Below are positions 1 through 7,407 of a DNA stretch of 44,664 nt, piece by piece. A program made the translations under genes and the position numbers. A model generated the notes under the pieces. It was given only the letters and a program-made list of their open reading frames with translations. It searched no databases and was not told the origin of the DNA. Source of the stretch: Bacteroides xylanisolvens XB1A (GTDB taxonomy: Bacteria; Bacteroidota; Bacteroidia; Bacteroidales; Bacteroidaceae); contig NC_021017.1 of the NCBI RefSeq assembly GCF_000210075.1, forward strand, positions 2,042,055-2,086,718, read 5' to 3'. The number at the start of each line of letters is the position of its first letter. The first letter of the stretch is position 1.

Positions 1-64
1 TTTGTTTTATTATTCCTTTCCGCCATCTACAAGGCATCTACAGCCTATTCAGAAGAGGGTTTTA

Positions 65-156
65 TTCTCACTAGTATGAGAAATAATACTCATACTAATG
101 GGAATATATTCTCATAGGCATGAGTATTTTTTCTCACAGGTGTGAGTATAGTTGAG
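65..156. repeat. cluster of short imperfect palindromes
   Basis: Several short inverted repeats follow each other: TTCTCA..TGAGAA (65-82), ATTCTCAT..ATGAGTAT (109-128) and a perfect CTCACAGGTGTGAG (133-146), all built on the same CTCAT/ATGAG core. No gene covers them. They lie beyond the rplS terminator, probably in the promoter or 3' region of a gene outside the window. They could be binding sites for a dimeric regulator or a small repetitive element. Function is not known. Confidence 0.45.
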
Positions 157-206
157 AAAATGTACTTCCCAGATAATAGCTTTGCGAGAATGGTAGCAAT
201 AAAAAA

Positions 207-240
207 GGGAACCTCATAATGAATGAAGTTCCCTTTTTTA
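207..240 (-). terminator. intrinsic terminator after rplS
   Basis: The stem GGGAAC/GTTCCC continues as TCAT/ATGA around a short loop and is flanked by A6 on the left and T6 on the right, so it can end transcription in either direction. It lies just past the rplS stop codon. Confidence 0.85.
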
Positions 241-261
241 TTTCGAATCGAAAAGTTCGGC

Positions 262-615
262 TTAGCCGTTAACTCTTTTTTCTTTGATTCTAGCTTTCTT
301 ACCAGTAAGAGCACGCAGGTAGTACAATTTAGCGCGACGAACTTTACCTACCTTGTTCACTTCGATGCTGTCGATAGCCGGTGATTCGATTGGGAAAATT
401 CTTTCTACGCCTATAGTTCCTGACATTTTACGTACAGTAAAACGTTTCTTGTCTCCGTGACCGGCGATTTTGATAACAACACCACGGTACAACTGTACAC
501 GTTCTTTGTTACCCTCGATAATACGATATGCCACTGTTACAGTGTCTCCTGCTTTGAAGCTCGGGTGCTGTTTTCCGGTAGCAAATGCTTCTTCTGCAAT
601 TTTAATTAAATCCAT
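262..615 (-). CDS. rplS: 50S ribosomal protein L19
   Basis: Structural protein of the large ribosomal subunit, located at the 30S-50S interface. The 117-residue product has the normal L19 length. It shows the family's conserved blocks: an N-terminal helix ([11 protein letters not shown]), the central beta domain with [13 protein letters not shown] and [10 protein letters not shown], the [18 protein letters not shown] block, and a basic C-terminal tail with [18 protein letters not shown]. It is transcribed alone in this window, from a promoter at 700-731 with a leader of roughly 80 nt, and ends at a hairpin terminator. Identification is secure. Confidence 0.98.
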   Translation of the reverse strand: MDLIKIAEEAFATGKQHPSFKAGDTVTVAYRIIEGNKERVQLYRGVVIKIAGHGDKKRFTVRKMSGTIGVERIFPIESPAIDSIEVNKVGKVRRAKLYYLRALTGKKARIKEKRVNG

Positions 616-699
616 TGTTGTTATTATTAAATTGTTTCATCGTTACAACGCAACATACCAAGTATCTCTTCTCTTGACAGCGATTGCGCGAAAGCGGTG

Positions 700-731
700 C
701 AAAGTAACGAATTATTTGCCAGATAGCCAAA
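700..731 (-). promoter_or_regulatory. promoter for rplS
   Basis: On the minus strand there is TTTG (731-728), a 20-nt spacer and TTACTTTG (707-700), close to the Bacteroides primary-sigma consensus. It points at rplS. Its -33 element lies between the two elements of the divergent promoter for the gene at 771. Confidence 0.7.
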
Positions 732-747
732 TGTTTTTGTATATTTG
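715..747 (+). promoter_or_regulatory. promoter for the 5'-nucleotidase/GH3 operon
   Basis: TTTG (715-718), 21 nt, then TATATTTG (740-747): an exact match to the Bacteroides TTTG-N19-21-TAnnTTTG pattern, 23 nt before the ATG at 771. Confidence 0.8.
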
Positions 748-770
748 TAGCATATCTAAAAATAGCGAAC

Positions 771-1556
771 ATGAAACAGACTTATGTAAAGTATCTGATG
801 GTGGCAGCGTTTGCAGGAGGTTTCCTGTTTACTTCCTGCCGGACCGCACGCGAGACTACGGCACAGTACGAAGTAACCAAAGTAGAGGGTAGCATGATAA
901 CGATTGATTCTGTTTGGGACACCACCCCCAACGTGAAAGCTACCGAAATCTTAAAGCCTTATAAGGAAAAGGTGGATGCGATGATGTATGAAGTCATCGG
1001 TACCAGTGCGATGAAGATGGATAAAGGAGCTCCTGAAAGCTTGCTATCCGACCTTGTCGCGGGTGTTCTACAGCAAGCGGCAACCCAGGTATTGGGGAAA
1101 CCGGCCGATATGGGATTGGTAAATATGGGCGGCTTGCGTAATATCTTGCCCGAAGGAGATATCACGGTAGGAGATGTTTTTGAAATTCTTCCTTTCGAGA
1201 ATTCCCTTTGTGTATTGACTATGAAAGGGACAGACTTGAGACGGCTTTGTGAAGCAATAGCGTCTCTGCATGGCGAAGGAGTGAGCGGTATCCGCCTCGA
1301 AATCACAAAAGACGGAAAGCTGCTGAACGCATTTATTGCCGGAAAACCGTTAAAAGATGACCAGCTTTACACAGTGGCTACTATCGACTATCTGGCAGAT
1401 GGAAACGGACGAATGGATGCGTTCCTGCAGGCAGAAAAGAGAGTATGCCCCGAAGATGCTACCTTACGCGGACTGTTTCTTGATTATGTACGCAAACAAA
1501 CAGCCGAAGGCAAAGTGATTACCTCCAAACTGGACGGACGTATTACGATAAAATAA
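771..1556 (+). CDS. 5'-nucleotidase C-terminal-domain lipoprotein
   Basis: The 261-residue protein begins with a lipoprotein signal peptide ending in a lipobox (LFTSC), so it is probably anchored in the periplasm or outer membrane. The rest matches the substrate-binding C-terminal domain of 5'-nucleotidases (5_nucleotid_C), including the NMGGLR motif near residue 120 and the ITVGDVFEILPFEN block. The metallophosphatase domain is missing; it is encoded by the next gene, 26 nt downstream. In most bacteria both domains are one polypeptide with the catalytic domain first, so here the enzyme is split and the gene order reversed. The two products probably act together in releasing phosphate from nucleotides in the periplasm. 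The domain assignment is firm; the partnership is inferred from adjacency. Confidence 0.9.
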   Translation: MKQTYVKYLMVAAFAGGFLFTSCRTARETTAQYEVTKVEGSMITIDSVWDTTPNVKATEILKPYKEKVDAMMYEVIGTSAMKMDKGAPESLLSDLVAGVLQQAATQVLGKPADMGLVNMGGLRNILPEGDITVGDVFEILPFENSLCVLTMKGTDLRRLCEAIASLHGEGVSGIRLEITKDGKLLNAFIAGKPLKDDQLYTVATIDYLADGNGRMDAFLQAEKRVCPEDATLRGLFLDYVRKQTAEGKVITSKLDGRITIK

Positions 1557-1582
1557 AAAAGGAGAATCTAAAAATATTGAAT

Positions 1583-2416
1583 ATGAAAAGATTTCAGATA
1601 TTATTCCTGCTATGTCTTGCATTGAGTTTCACTTTTTCAATCTTTGCGCAGGATACCAAAGAAGTGATCATTTTACAAACAAGCGATGTGCATAGCCGTA
1701 TCGAACCTATCAATCAGAAGGGCGACCGATATTATAATAAAGGTGGTTTTGTCCGCCGGGCTGCTTTTCTCGAAGAGTTCCGCAAAGATCATAAGAATGT
1801 ATTGCTTTTCGATTGCGGAGATATTTCCCAGGGGACACCTTATTATAATATGTTCCGTGGAGAAGTAGAAATCAAACTGATGAATGAAATGGGCTATGAT
1901 GCAATGACAATCGGTAACCATGAGTTTGATTTCGATGTGGATAATATGGCCCGTATTTTTAAGATGGCTGATTTTCCGGTCGTTTGTGCCAACTATAATC
2001 TGGATGCTACGGTGTTAAAAGATATAGTCAAGCCCTACGTCGTTCTGGAGAAATATGGTTTGAGAATTGGCGTGTTCGGACTCGGAACCCAGCCGGAAGG
2101 AATGATTCAGGCCAATAAATGCGAAGGAGTCGTTTATGAAGATCCTATCCGTGTATCCAACGAGATAGCTACCTTGTTGAAAGAGGAAGAAGGTTGTGAT
2201 CTGGTCGTATGCCTGTCTCATCTGGGCATCCAGATGGATGAACATCTGGTTGCCGGAACACACAATATCGACGTGATTCTGGGTGGACACTCCCATACAT
2301 TTATGGAAGGCCCCAAAACATACTTGAATATGGACGGAAAAGAGGTGCCTGTCATGCACACAGGAAAAAATGGTGTTCGTGTAGGCCGTCTTGATTTGAC
2401 ATTGAAACATAAATGA
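1583..2416 (+). CDS. 5'-nucleotidase-type metallophosphatase
   Basis: A secreted calcineurin-like phosphoesterase carrying the catalytic half of a 5'-nucleotidase. After a Sec signal peptide (cleavage near FAQD) the metal-binding motifs appear in order: LQTSDVHSR (Asp, His), FDCGDISQGTP (Asp), GNHEFD (Asn, His), CLSHLG (His) and GGHSHT (His-x-His). Length is 278 residues, the size of the catalytic domain alone. I chose the ATG at 1583; a TTG six bases upstream is also in frame. The stop overlaps the next start (ATGA), which points to translational coupling with the GH3 gene. The likely substrate is nucleotides or a similar phosphate ester; the exact substrate cannot be read from sequence. Confidence 0.92.
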   Translation: MKRFQILFLLCLALSFTFSIFAQDTKEVIILQTSDVHSRIEPINQKGDRYYNKGGFVRRAAFLEEFRKDHKNVLLFDCGDISQGTPYYNMFRGEVEIKLMNEMGYDAMTIGNHEFDFDVDNMARIFKMADFPVVCANYNLDATVLKDIVKPYVVLEKYGLRIGVFGLGTQPEGMIQANKCEGVVYEDPIRVSNEIATLLKEEEGCDLVVCLSHLGIQMDEHLVAGTHNIDVILGGHSHTFMEGPKTYLNMDGKEVPVMHTGKNGVRVGRLDLTLKHK

Positions 2417-5400
2417 AGATAATTCCCTCAATAGTAACGCTTTTATTCCTTATCGCGGCCGGCACAGTTTCGAGTCCGGCGCAGAATGCTACCACCGTTG
2501 AACCTTTGCTGGTATACAAAGCCCTTCAGGACAAGGACTGCCGGCACTGGGTTGATTCGGTGATGGATAAACTTTCCTTTAAAGAAAAGGTAGGTCAGTT
2601 ATTCATCTATACCATTGCTCCGGTAGACACCAAACGAAATCTGGAACTGCTGCGCGAAGTCATTGACACTTATAAGGTAGGCGGCCTTCTCTTTTCCGGC
2701 GGGAAGATGCAAAACCAGGTCGAACTGACGAACCGGGCGCAGCGACAAGCCAAAGTTCCTTTGATGATTACCTTTGATGGAGAATGGGGATTGTCTATGC
2801 GCTTGCGCGGTACGCCTGTCTTCCCGCGAAATATGGTGCTGGGATGTATCCGCGACAACCGGCTGCTTTATGAGTACGGACGTGAAGTTGCCCGTCAATG
2901 CCGGCAGATTGGAGTACAGGTAAACTTCGCTCCCGTGGCGGACGTGAATATAAACCCTAAAAATCCTGTCATCAATACCCGTTCTTTTGGCGAAGATCCG
3001 ATCCAAGTGGCCGATAAGGTAATCGCTTATGCTTCCGGTTTGGAAGGTGGAGGGGTGTTATCTGTGTGCAAACACTTTCCCGGACACGGGGATACCGATG
3101 TCGATTCGCATAAAGCGCTTCCGGTACTTCCTTTCACTCGCGAGCGTCTGGACAGTGTGGAGCTTTATCCTTTCAAAGAGGCCATCCGTGCCGGACTGGG
3201 CGGTATGATGGTGGGGCATCTGCAAGTTCCGGTGATTGAACCTATTGGCGGACTTCCGTCTTCTTTGTCCCGCAATGTCGTGTATGATTTGCTGACCGAT
3301 GAACTGGCGTTCAAGGGATTGATATTTACCGACGCGCTTGCCATGAAAGGTGTGGCAGGAAATGGAAATGTCAGTTTGCAGGCTTTGAAAGCAGGTAATG
3401 ACATGGTACTGTCTCCCCGTAACCTGAAGGAAGAGATACCGGCCGTACTGGCAGCTGTTGAAAAAGGGGAACTAAGCCGTGAAGAGATTGAAAGCAAATG
3501 CCGCAAAGTCTTGACTTATAAATATGTGTTGGGACTTAAGAAGAAATCGTATGTACAATTATCCGGTCTGGAACAACGCATTAACAGTCCGCAGACACGT
3601 GACCTGGTTCGTCGGTTGAATTTAGCGGCAATAACCGTTTTGAGCAATAAGAATCATATCCTTCCTCTACATACAGACAAGGAACAGAAGATTGCACTGC
3701 TCGAAGTGGGAAATCCTGGAAAAACTGATGTATTGGCCAAACAACTTTCCCGTTATACCTCTTTGGCCCGCTTTTGCCTTCGCGCTAATCAGACAGAAGA
3801 GGAAAATCAACGGTTGCGTGATTCTCTGTCTACCTATAAACGAATCATTGTAGCCATTAGCGAACAGCGTTTGGCTTCTTATCAGCCTTTCTTTGCGAAG
3901 TTTGCTCCTCAAAGTCCGGCTATTTATCTGTTCTTCACTCCCGGGAAGATGATGTTACAGATTCAGCGGGCCGTGGCTCATGCTTCGGCAGTCGTGTTGG
4001 GACATAGTTATAATGTAGACGTGCAGCGTCAGGTCGCAGATGTGTTATTTGCCAAGGCATCCGCAGACGGACAGTTGTCGGCAAGCTTGGGAGAACTGTT
4101 TCCAACGGGAGCAGGAGTGACCATTACCCCCAAGACGCCATTGCATTTCGTGCCGGAAGAATACGGGCTTTCTTCCACTCATCTGAAACGCATCGATTCT
4201 ATCGCATTAGACGGTATTCGCCAAGGTGCTTATCCCGGTTGCCAGGTGGTAGTGTTGAAAAACGGCCATATCATGTTCGACAAATCTTTCGGCACTTATG
4301 CGGGTAAAGGAAGTCCGCGTGTCGAATCTACCAGTATCTACGATTTGGCTTCCCTATCAAAGACGACGGGCACTTTGCTTGCCATCATGAAACTCTACGA
4401 TAAGGGACGTTTCAATCTGACAGATAAGATTTCGGATCATTTACCGTTTTTGCAACGTACTGATAAGAAAGATATAACGATTCAGGAAATCCTGTATCAT
4501 CAGTCCGGTTTACCTTCCTGGATTCCTTTCTACCAAGAAGCCATTGATAAAGATAGTTATGACGGAAGATTGTTCAGCGCACGCAAAGACGCGCATCATC
4601 CGTTACAGTTGGGAACAACTTCATGGGCGAATCCGAAGTTCAAATTCAAAAGTGAATACGTCTCTCCCGTCAAGACTGGTGATTACATTGTTCAAATCTG
4701 CGATAGTTTGTGGCTAAACCGTTCCTTCCGGAAGGTGATGGAAGAGAAAATAATAGAAGCTCCGTTAAAGCAGAAACGCTATGTATATAGTGATGTCGGA
4801 TTTATTCTGCTGGGTATGTTGGTAGAACAACTGGCGGGTATGCCTATGGAAGCCTATCTGCAACGTGAGTTTTACGAACCGATGGGGTTGGAGCATACAG
4901 GCTACTTGCCTTTACGCCGTTTTGCCAAATCGGAAATTGTCCCTTCCAACAAAGACCGTTTCTTGCGTAAAGAGACTTTGCAGGGATTTGTGCATGATGA
5001 GGCTTCCGCTTTCTTTGGCGGATTGGCCGGAAATGCCGGACTTTTCTCTACTGCCCGTGATGTAGCCCGCGTTTATCAGATGTTGCTGAATGGAGGAGAA
5101 ATAGACGGTCAACGCTATCTAAGCAAAGAAACCTGTCAGTTGTTTACTACGGAAACTTCAAAGATCAGCCGGCGTGGCTTGGGCTTTGACAAACCGGATG
5201 CTGATGATCCGAAGAAAGGAAATTGTGCTCCTGCCGCACCTGCCGGAGTGTACGGTCATACCGGCTTTACCGGTACATGTGCATGGGTAGATCCGGTCAA
5301 TGAACTGGTTTATGTATTCCTTAGCAACCGGATTTATCCGGATGTGACAAATCGCAAACTGAACCAACTGCACATTCGTGAGCGAATACAGGGAGCTATT

Positions 5401-5424
5401 TATGATGCGATGAAGAAAAAATAA
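2413..5424 (+). CDS. GH3 N-acetylhexosaminidase-like / beta-lactamase-family fusion
   Basis: A 1003-residue exported protein with a signal peptide and two enzymatic modules. The N-terminal part is a family 3 glycoside hydrolase of the NagZ type: KHFPGHGDTDVDSH near residue 219 carries the Asp-His dyad typical of beta-N-acetylglucosaminidases, and the nucleophile Asp is in IFTDALAMKG near 305. The C-terminal part (about 590-1003) is a class-C-beta-lactamase-like serine hydrolase with SLSK (SxxK) near 647, YSD in place of YxN near 791, and HTG in place of KTG near 948. The pairing suggests cleavage of peptidoglycan fragments or related glycopeptides in the periplasm; the serine hydrolase could be an amidase, peptidase or esterase. 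It overlaps the preceding gene by 4 nt and ends at a strong hairpin. Confidence 0.92.
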   Translation: MKIIPSIVTLLFLIAAGTVSSPAQNATTVEPLLVYKALQDKDCRHWVDSVMDKLSFKEKVGQLFIYTIAPVDTKRNLELLREVIDTYKVGGLLFSGGKMQNQVELTNRAQRQAKVPLMITFDGEWGLSMRLRGTPVFPRNMVLGCIRDNRLLYEYGREVARQCRQIGVQVNFAPVADVNINPKNPVINTRSFGEDPIQVADKVIAYASGLEGGGVLSVCKHFPGHGDTDVDSHKALPVLPFTRERLDSVELYPFKEAIRAGLGGMMVGHLQVPVIEPIGGLPSSLSRNVVYDLLTDELAFKGLIFTDALAMKGVAGNGNVSLQALKAGNDMVLSPRNLKEEIPAVLAAVEKGELSREEIESKCRKVLTYKYVLGLKKKSYVQLSGLEQRINSPQTRDLVRRLNLAAITVLSNKNHILPLHTDKEQKIALLEVGNPGKTDVLAKQLSRYTSLARFCLRANQTEEENQRLRDSLSTYKRIIVAISEQRLASYQPFFAKFAPQSPAIYLFFTPGKMMLQIQRAVAHASAVVLGHSYNVDVQRQVADVLFAKASADGQLSASLGELFPTGAGVTITPKTPLHFVPEEYGLSSTHLKRIDSIALDGIRQGAYPGCQVVVLKNGHIMFDKSFGTYAGKGSPRVESTSIYDLASLSKTTGTLLAIMKLYDKGRFNLTDKISDHLPFLQRTDKKDITIQEILYHQSGLPSWIPFYQEAIDKDSYDGRLFSARKDAHHPLQLGTTSWANPKFKFKSEYVSPVKTGDYIVQICDSLWLNRSFRKVMEEKIIEAPLKQKRYVYSDVGFILLGMLVEQLAGMPMEAYLQREFYEPMGLEHTGYLPLRRFAKSEIVPSNKDRFLRKETLQGFVHDEASAFFGGLAGNAGLFSTARDVARVYQMLLNGGEIDGQRYLSKETCQLFTTETSKISRRGLGFDKPDADDPKKGNCAPAAPAGVYGHTGFTGTCAWVDPVNELVYVFLSNRIYPDVTNRKLNQLHIRERIQGAIYDAMKKK

Positions 5425-5430
5425 AAAAAG

Positions 5431-5476
5431 AAAGGTAAAAGGTGCCTATATTAAAAGCTACCTTTTACCTTTTTTA
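5431..5476. terminator. bidirectional terminator
   Basis: Perfect 13-bp inverted repeat (AAAGGTAAAAGGT at 5431-5443, complement at 5460-5472) flanked by A-rich and T-rich runs. It lies between the convergent ends of the GH3 operon and the outer-membrane-protein operon. Confidence 0.9.
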
Positions 5477-5512
5477 TTATTAACGTAATATTCTGATAGT
5501 TGTCAGCCAGTT

Positions 5513-6139
5513 TTAGAAGGATACACCCAGGCGGAAGCCGAAGTTGCTCAATCCATCTACACTGTAATGCAGTACGTCAGCCTTGTTGGTACCATAGCTG
5601 TAGTACAAAGCAAAGTGCAACCCCGGTCCGTAAACCCATGGGAATACATTGATACCTACTTCAGGAGAAGCATAGAATCCCCAACTGTTTTCTCTTGCTT
5701 CCAGCATGCTGAAATTAGAGCGGATTTTAGCATATTCAGCACCTAATTTAGCACTGACGTATGGTTGAAAGGCTCCACCACGATTCCACTGGTAACGTGC
5801 AGCAGCACCGAAAGGCAATTGGAAAATGGTATGTTGCTGATCGGTAGTCACTTCACCGGCGCCCATCTGGAAGGTTTCGCGACCTACATATTCGTGGTTG
5901 CTGTGATAGTTGAGGAAAAGACCCAAACCGATGTTAGGAGTCACGAAATAACCACCTTCGAAGTTCATACCCCAACCGCTTGCTTTATCAGCAAAATTGT
6001 TACTTAGCGGAGCGTTGAACTGCCAGTCGATATTCGCATATCCATTGTCCGATAGCTGTGCCTTAGCCGGCATGGCGAAGGCGATGGCAATAGCCGCCAA
6101 GGCTACTACCTTGAAGTATATATTTTTTCTTGTTTTCAT
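5513..6139 (-). CDS. outer-membrane beta-barrel protein
   Basis: A 208-residue protein with a clear Sec signal peptide (cleavage after MPAKAQ). It has alternating hydrophobic/aromatic strands and repeated short motifs such as NIGLGLFLNY, PEVGINVFPW and FGFRLGVSF. It ends in the terminal Phe typical of barrels handled by the BAM machinery. It resembles the small eight-stranded OmpW/OmpA-like porin family. It is the second gene of a two-gene operon, 15 nt after the DUF4136 lipoprotein. Substrate and function cannot be stated. Confidence 0.8.
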   Translation of the reverse strand: MKTRKNIYFKVVALAAIAIAFAMPAKAQLSDNGYANIDWQFNAPLSNNFADKASGWGMNFEGGYFVTPNIGLGLFLNYHSNHEYVGRETFQMGAGEVTTDQQHTIFQLPFGAAARYQWNRGGAFQPYVSAKLGAEYAKIRSNFSMLEARENSWGFYASPEVGINVFPWVYGPGLHFALYYSYGTNKADVLHYSVDGLSNFGFRLGVSF

Positions 6140-6154
6140 AACAGTTGTAGTTGT

Positions 6155-6790
6155 TTATTTGTTAGTAAGATAAGGTGACTGTGTAAATGACTGGTTGACA
6201 GCTTCTACTGCAAGAGTACGGTTGATAGCTTTGGAACCAGTTTCAAATCCGGTCAGATAACTTGTCCATACAACAGGCAGTTTTTTACTGTCTCCCTGTT
6301 CGGCTTTCAAGTTCACCATTTCTGTCAGGAAGGAGTTGGTGCTATAACTATAAGTTACTGCATACGGGTAGTACCATCCACCACCCCAGTTGCCACCCCA
6401 GTAGCCAGGACCCCAATATCCGGGATAACCCCACCACCATTCAGGTTGTGTGTAGCTGGTGAAATAATAAGTACTTGCGATGTAGCTCACTTGGATACCA
6501 AGATCTGCGCTTTCCTGGTCAGCTGCTGCTTCGTAACCTCTAGCTTCCATATTGTCTGTATAAGCTGCCAGAATTTGTTCTGCGCCTTCACCTTCGAGAT
6601 ATTCCGGTTCTTTACTATCACTGATGACCAGAATCTGTGGTGCCAGATAGAATGTAGGAACTTTGAAATCGGCTTTCTTGTCGTAGTTAGTGTATACCAG
6701 ATAATTGTCATCCAGTTTACCCATGTCCGGGTCTTTTTCACATGAAGCGAGTGCAAAGACCGCCAATAAAATAGGAATTAATTTCTTCAT
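6155..6790 (-). CDS. DUF4136-like lipoprotein
   Basis: A 211-residue lipoprotein (lipobox LASC, Cys at 17). The architecture matches DUF4136 proteins of Bacteroidetes: an N-terminal segment with TFYLAPQILV, a middle helix (YTDNMEARGYEAA), ADLGIQVSYIAST, then a tract extremely rich in Trp, Gly and Tyr (about residues 115-145), and a C-terminal block mentioning chaperone-like WTSYLTGFE. It is probably attached to a membrane facing the periplasm. It is the first gene of an operon with a beta-barrel protein, so the two may form an envelope pair. The biochemical role of the family is unknown. Confidence 0.75.
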   Translation of the reverse strand: MKKLIPILLAVFALASCEKDPDMGKLDDNYLVYTNYDKKADFKVPTFYLAPQILVISDSKEPEYLEGEGAEQILAAYTDNMEARGYEAAADQESADLGIQVSYIASTYYFTSYTQPEWWWGYPGYWGPGYWGGNWGGGWYYPYAVTYSYSTNSFLTEMVNLKAEQGDSKKLPVVWTSYLTGFETGSKAINRTLAVEAVNQSFTQSPYLTNK

Positions 6791-6935
6791 ATCTTTTATA
6801 ATGTTTAGGTTATATAAAAATCACGCCCAGGTACCTTGGGCTTTTGATACAAACAACAAGAAAGGTGGAAAAAGGTTCGCGTGGAAATTTCTTTTGCCGG
6901 AAAATTAACATATTTCTTTGGCCCGGCGGAAAGAA

Positions 6936-6982
6936 AAACGGTGAGCGCTCTGCCCTATTATCAGGGAGTTTGCTCACCGTTT
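6936..6982 (-). terminator. terminator after marR-type gene
   Basis: Perfect 11-bp stem AAACGGTGAGC (6936-6946) / GCTCACCGTTT (6972-6982) with a second CCCT/AGGG stem inside the loop. Read on the minus strand it is followed by a T-rich run, as expected after the regulator gene ending at 7018. Confidence 0.85.
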
Positions 6983-7017
6983 ATTATTTACAGATATTTA
7001 TTTGAAAAATCCGTTTA

Positions 7018-7368
7018 TTAAAACAGAGGTTTTAGTAGATCCGGTATTTCTACCTTATCAAGTTCCAGTTCAGTTACCCGTTGTTTACCCAATTGAGTCA
7101 GATGGAAATACATCTGTCTCCGGTCTTCACTTCCGAGTGATCGGACGATTAGTCCTTTTTCTTCCAGTATCCGCAGCATTTTGGATGTGTGTGAGGGGCT
7201 TAGTTCGGTTTGTTTAGACAGGTTGGTAGCCGTCACTTTGTCCGAAGCCTCTTTAAGGGCACACAATATCATTGCTTCATTAAGCGTTATCTGGTACATT
7301 TTTTCAAATGCTGTTTCAAAGTTTCCCATTGCTTTGAATACATCACGCATTGCACATATTGTTTTCAT
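7018..7368 (-). CDS. MarR-family transcriptional regulator
   Basis: A 116-residue winged-helix repressor-type protein. The helix-turn-helix is in VTATNLSKQTELSPSHTSKM, followed by LRILEEKGLIVRS and the wing SLGSEDRRQMYFHLT, all typical of MarR. It lies 31 nt downstream of the sulfur-transfer fusion on the same strand, so the two are probably co-transcribed and the regulator may control that gene. It holds only two cysteines (residues 5 and 35); whether these sense persulfides or oxidants, as in some regulators of sulfur metabolism, is an open guess. An alternative start at Met7 is possible. Confidence 0.88.
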   Translation of the reverse strand: MKTICAMRDVFKAMGNFETAFEKMYQITLNEAMILCALKEASDKVTATNLSKQTELSPSHTSKMLRILEEKGLIVRSLGSEDRRQMYFHLTQLGKQRVTELELDKVEIPDLLKPLF

Positions 7369-7371
7369 ACC

Positions 7372-7407
7372 TTATTTAAATATTTCATTTGTTCATTTTT
7401 TAAATAA
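7372..7407. promoter_or_regulatory. inverted repeat upstream of marR-type gene
   Basis: TTATTTAAA (7372-7380) and its complement TTTAAATAA (7399-7407) flank the short gap between the fusion gene's stop and the regulator's start. It is a candidate operator or weak hairpin; the arms are pure A/T, so chance is not excluded. Confidence 0.35.

Noticed and set aside
90..314. 74-codon frame on the minus strand overlapping the rplS end
   Set aside because: It overlaps rplS in another frame and runs across the terminator and palindromes; composition is not protein-like.
6827..6845. GCCCAGGTACCTTGGGC hairpin followed by TTTT, as a possible plus-strand terminator
   Set aside because: No plus-strand gene ends before it; more likely part of the leader or promoter of the DUF4136 gene, with no clear role.
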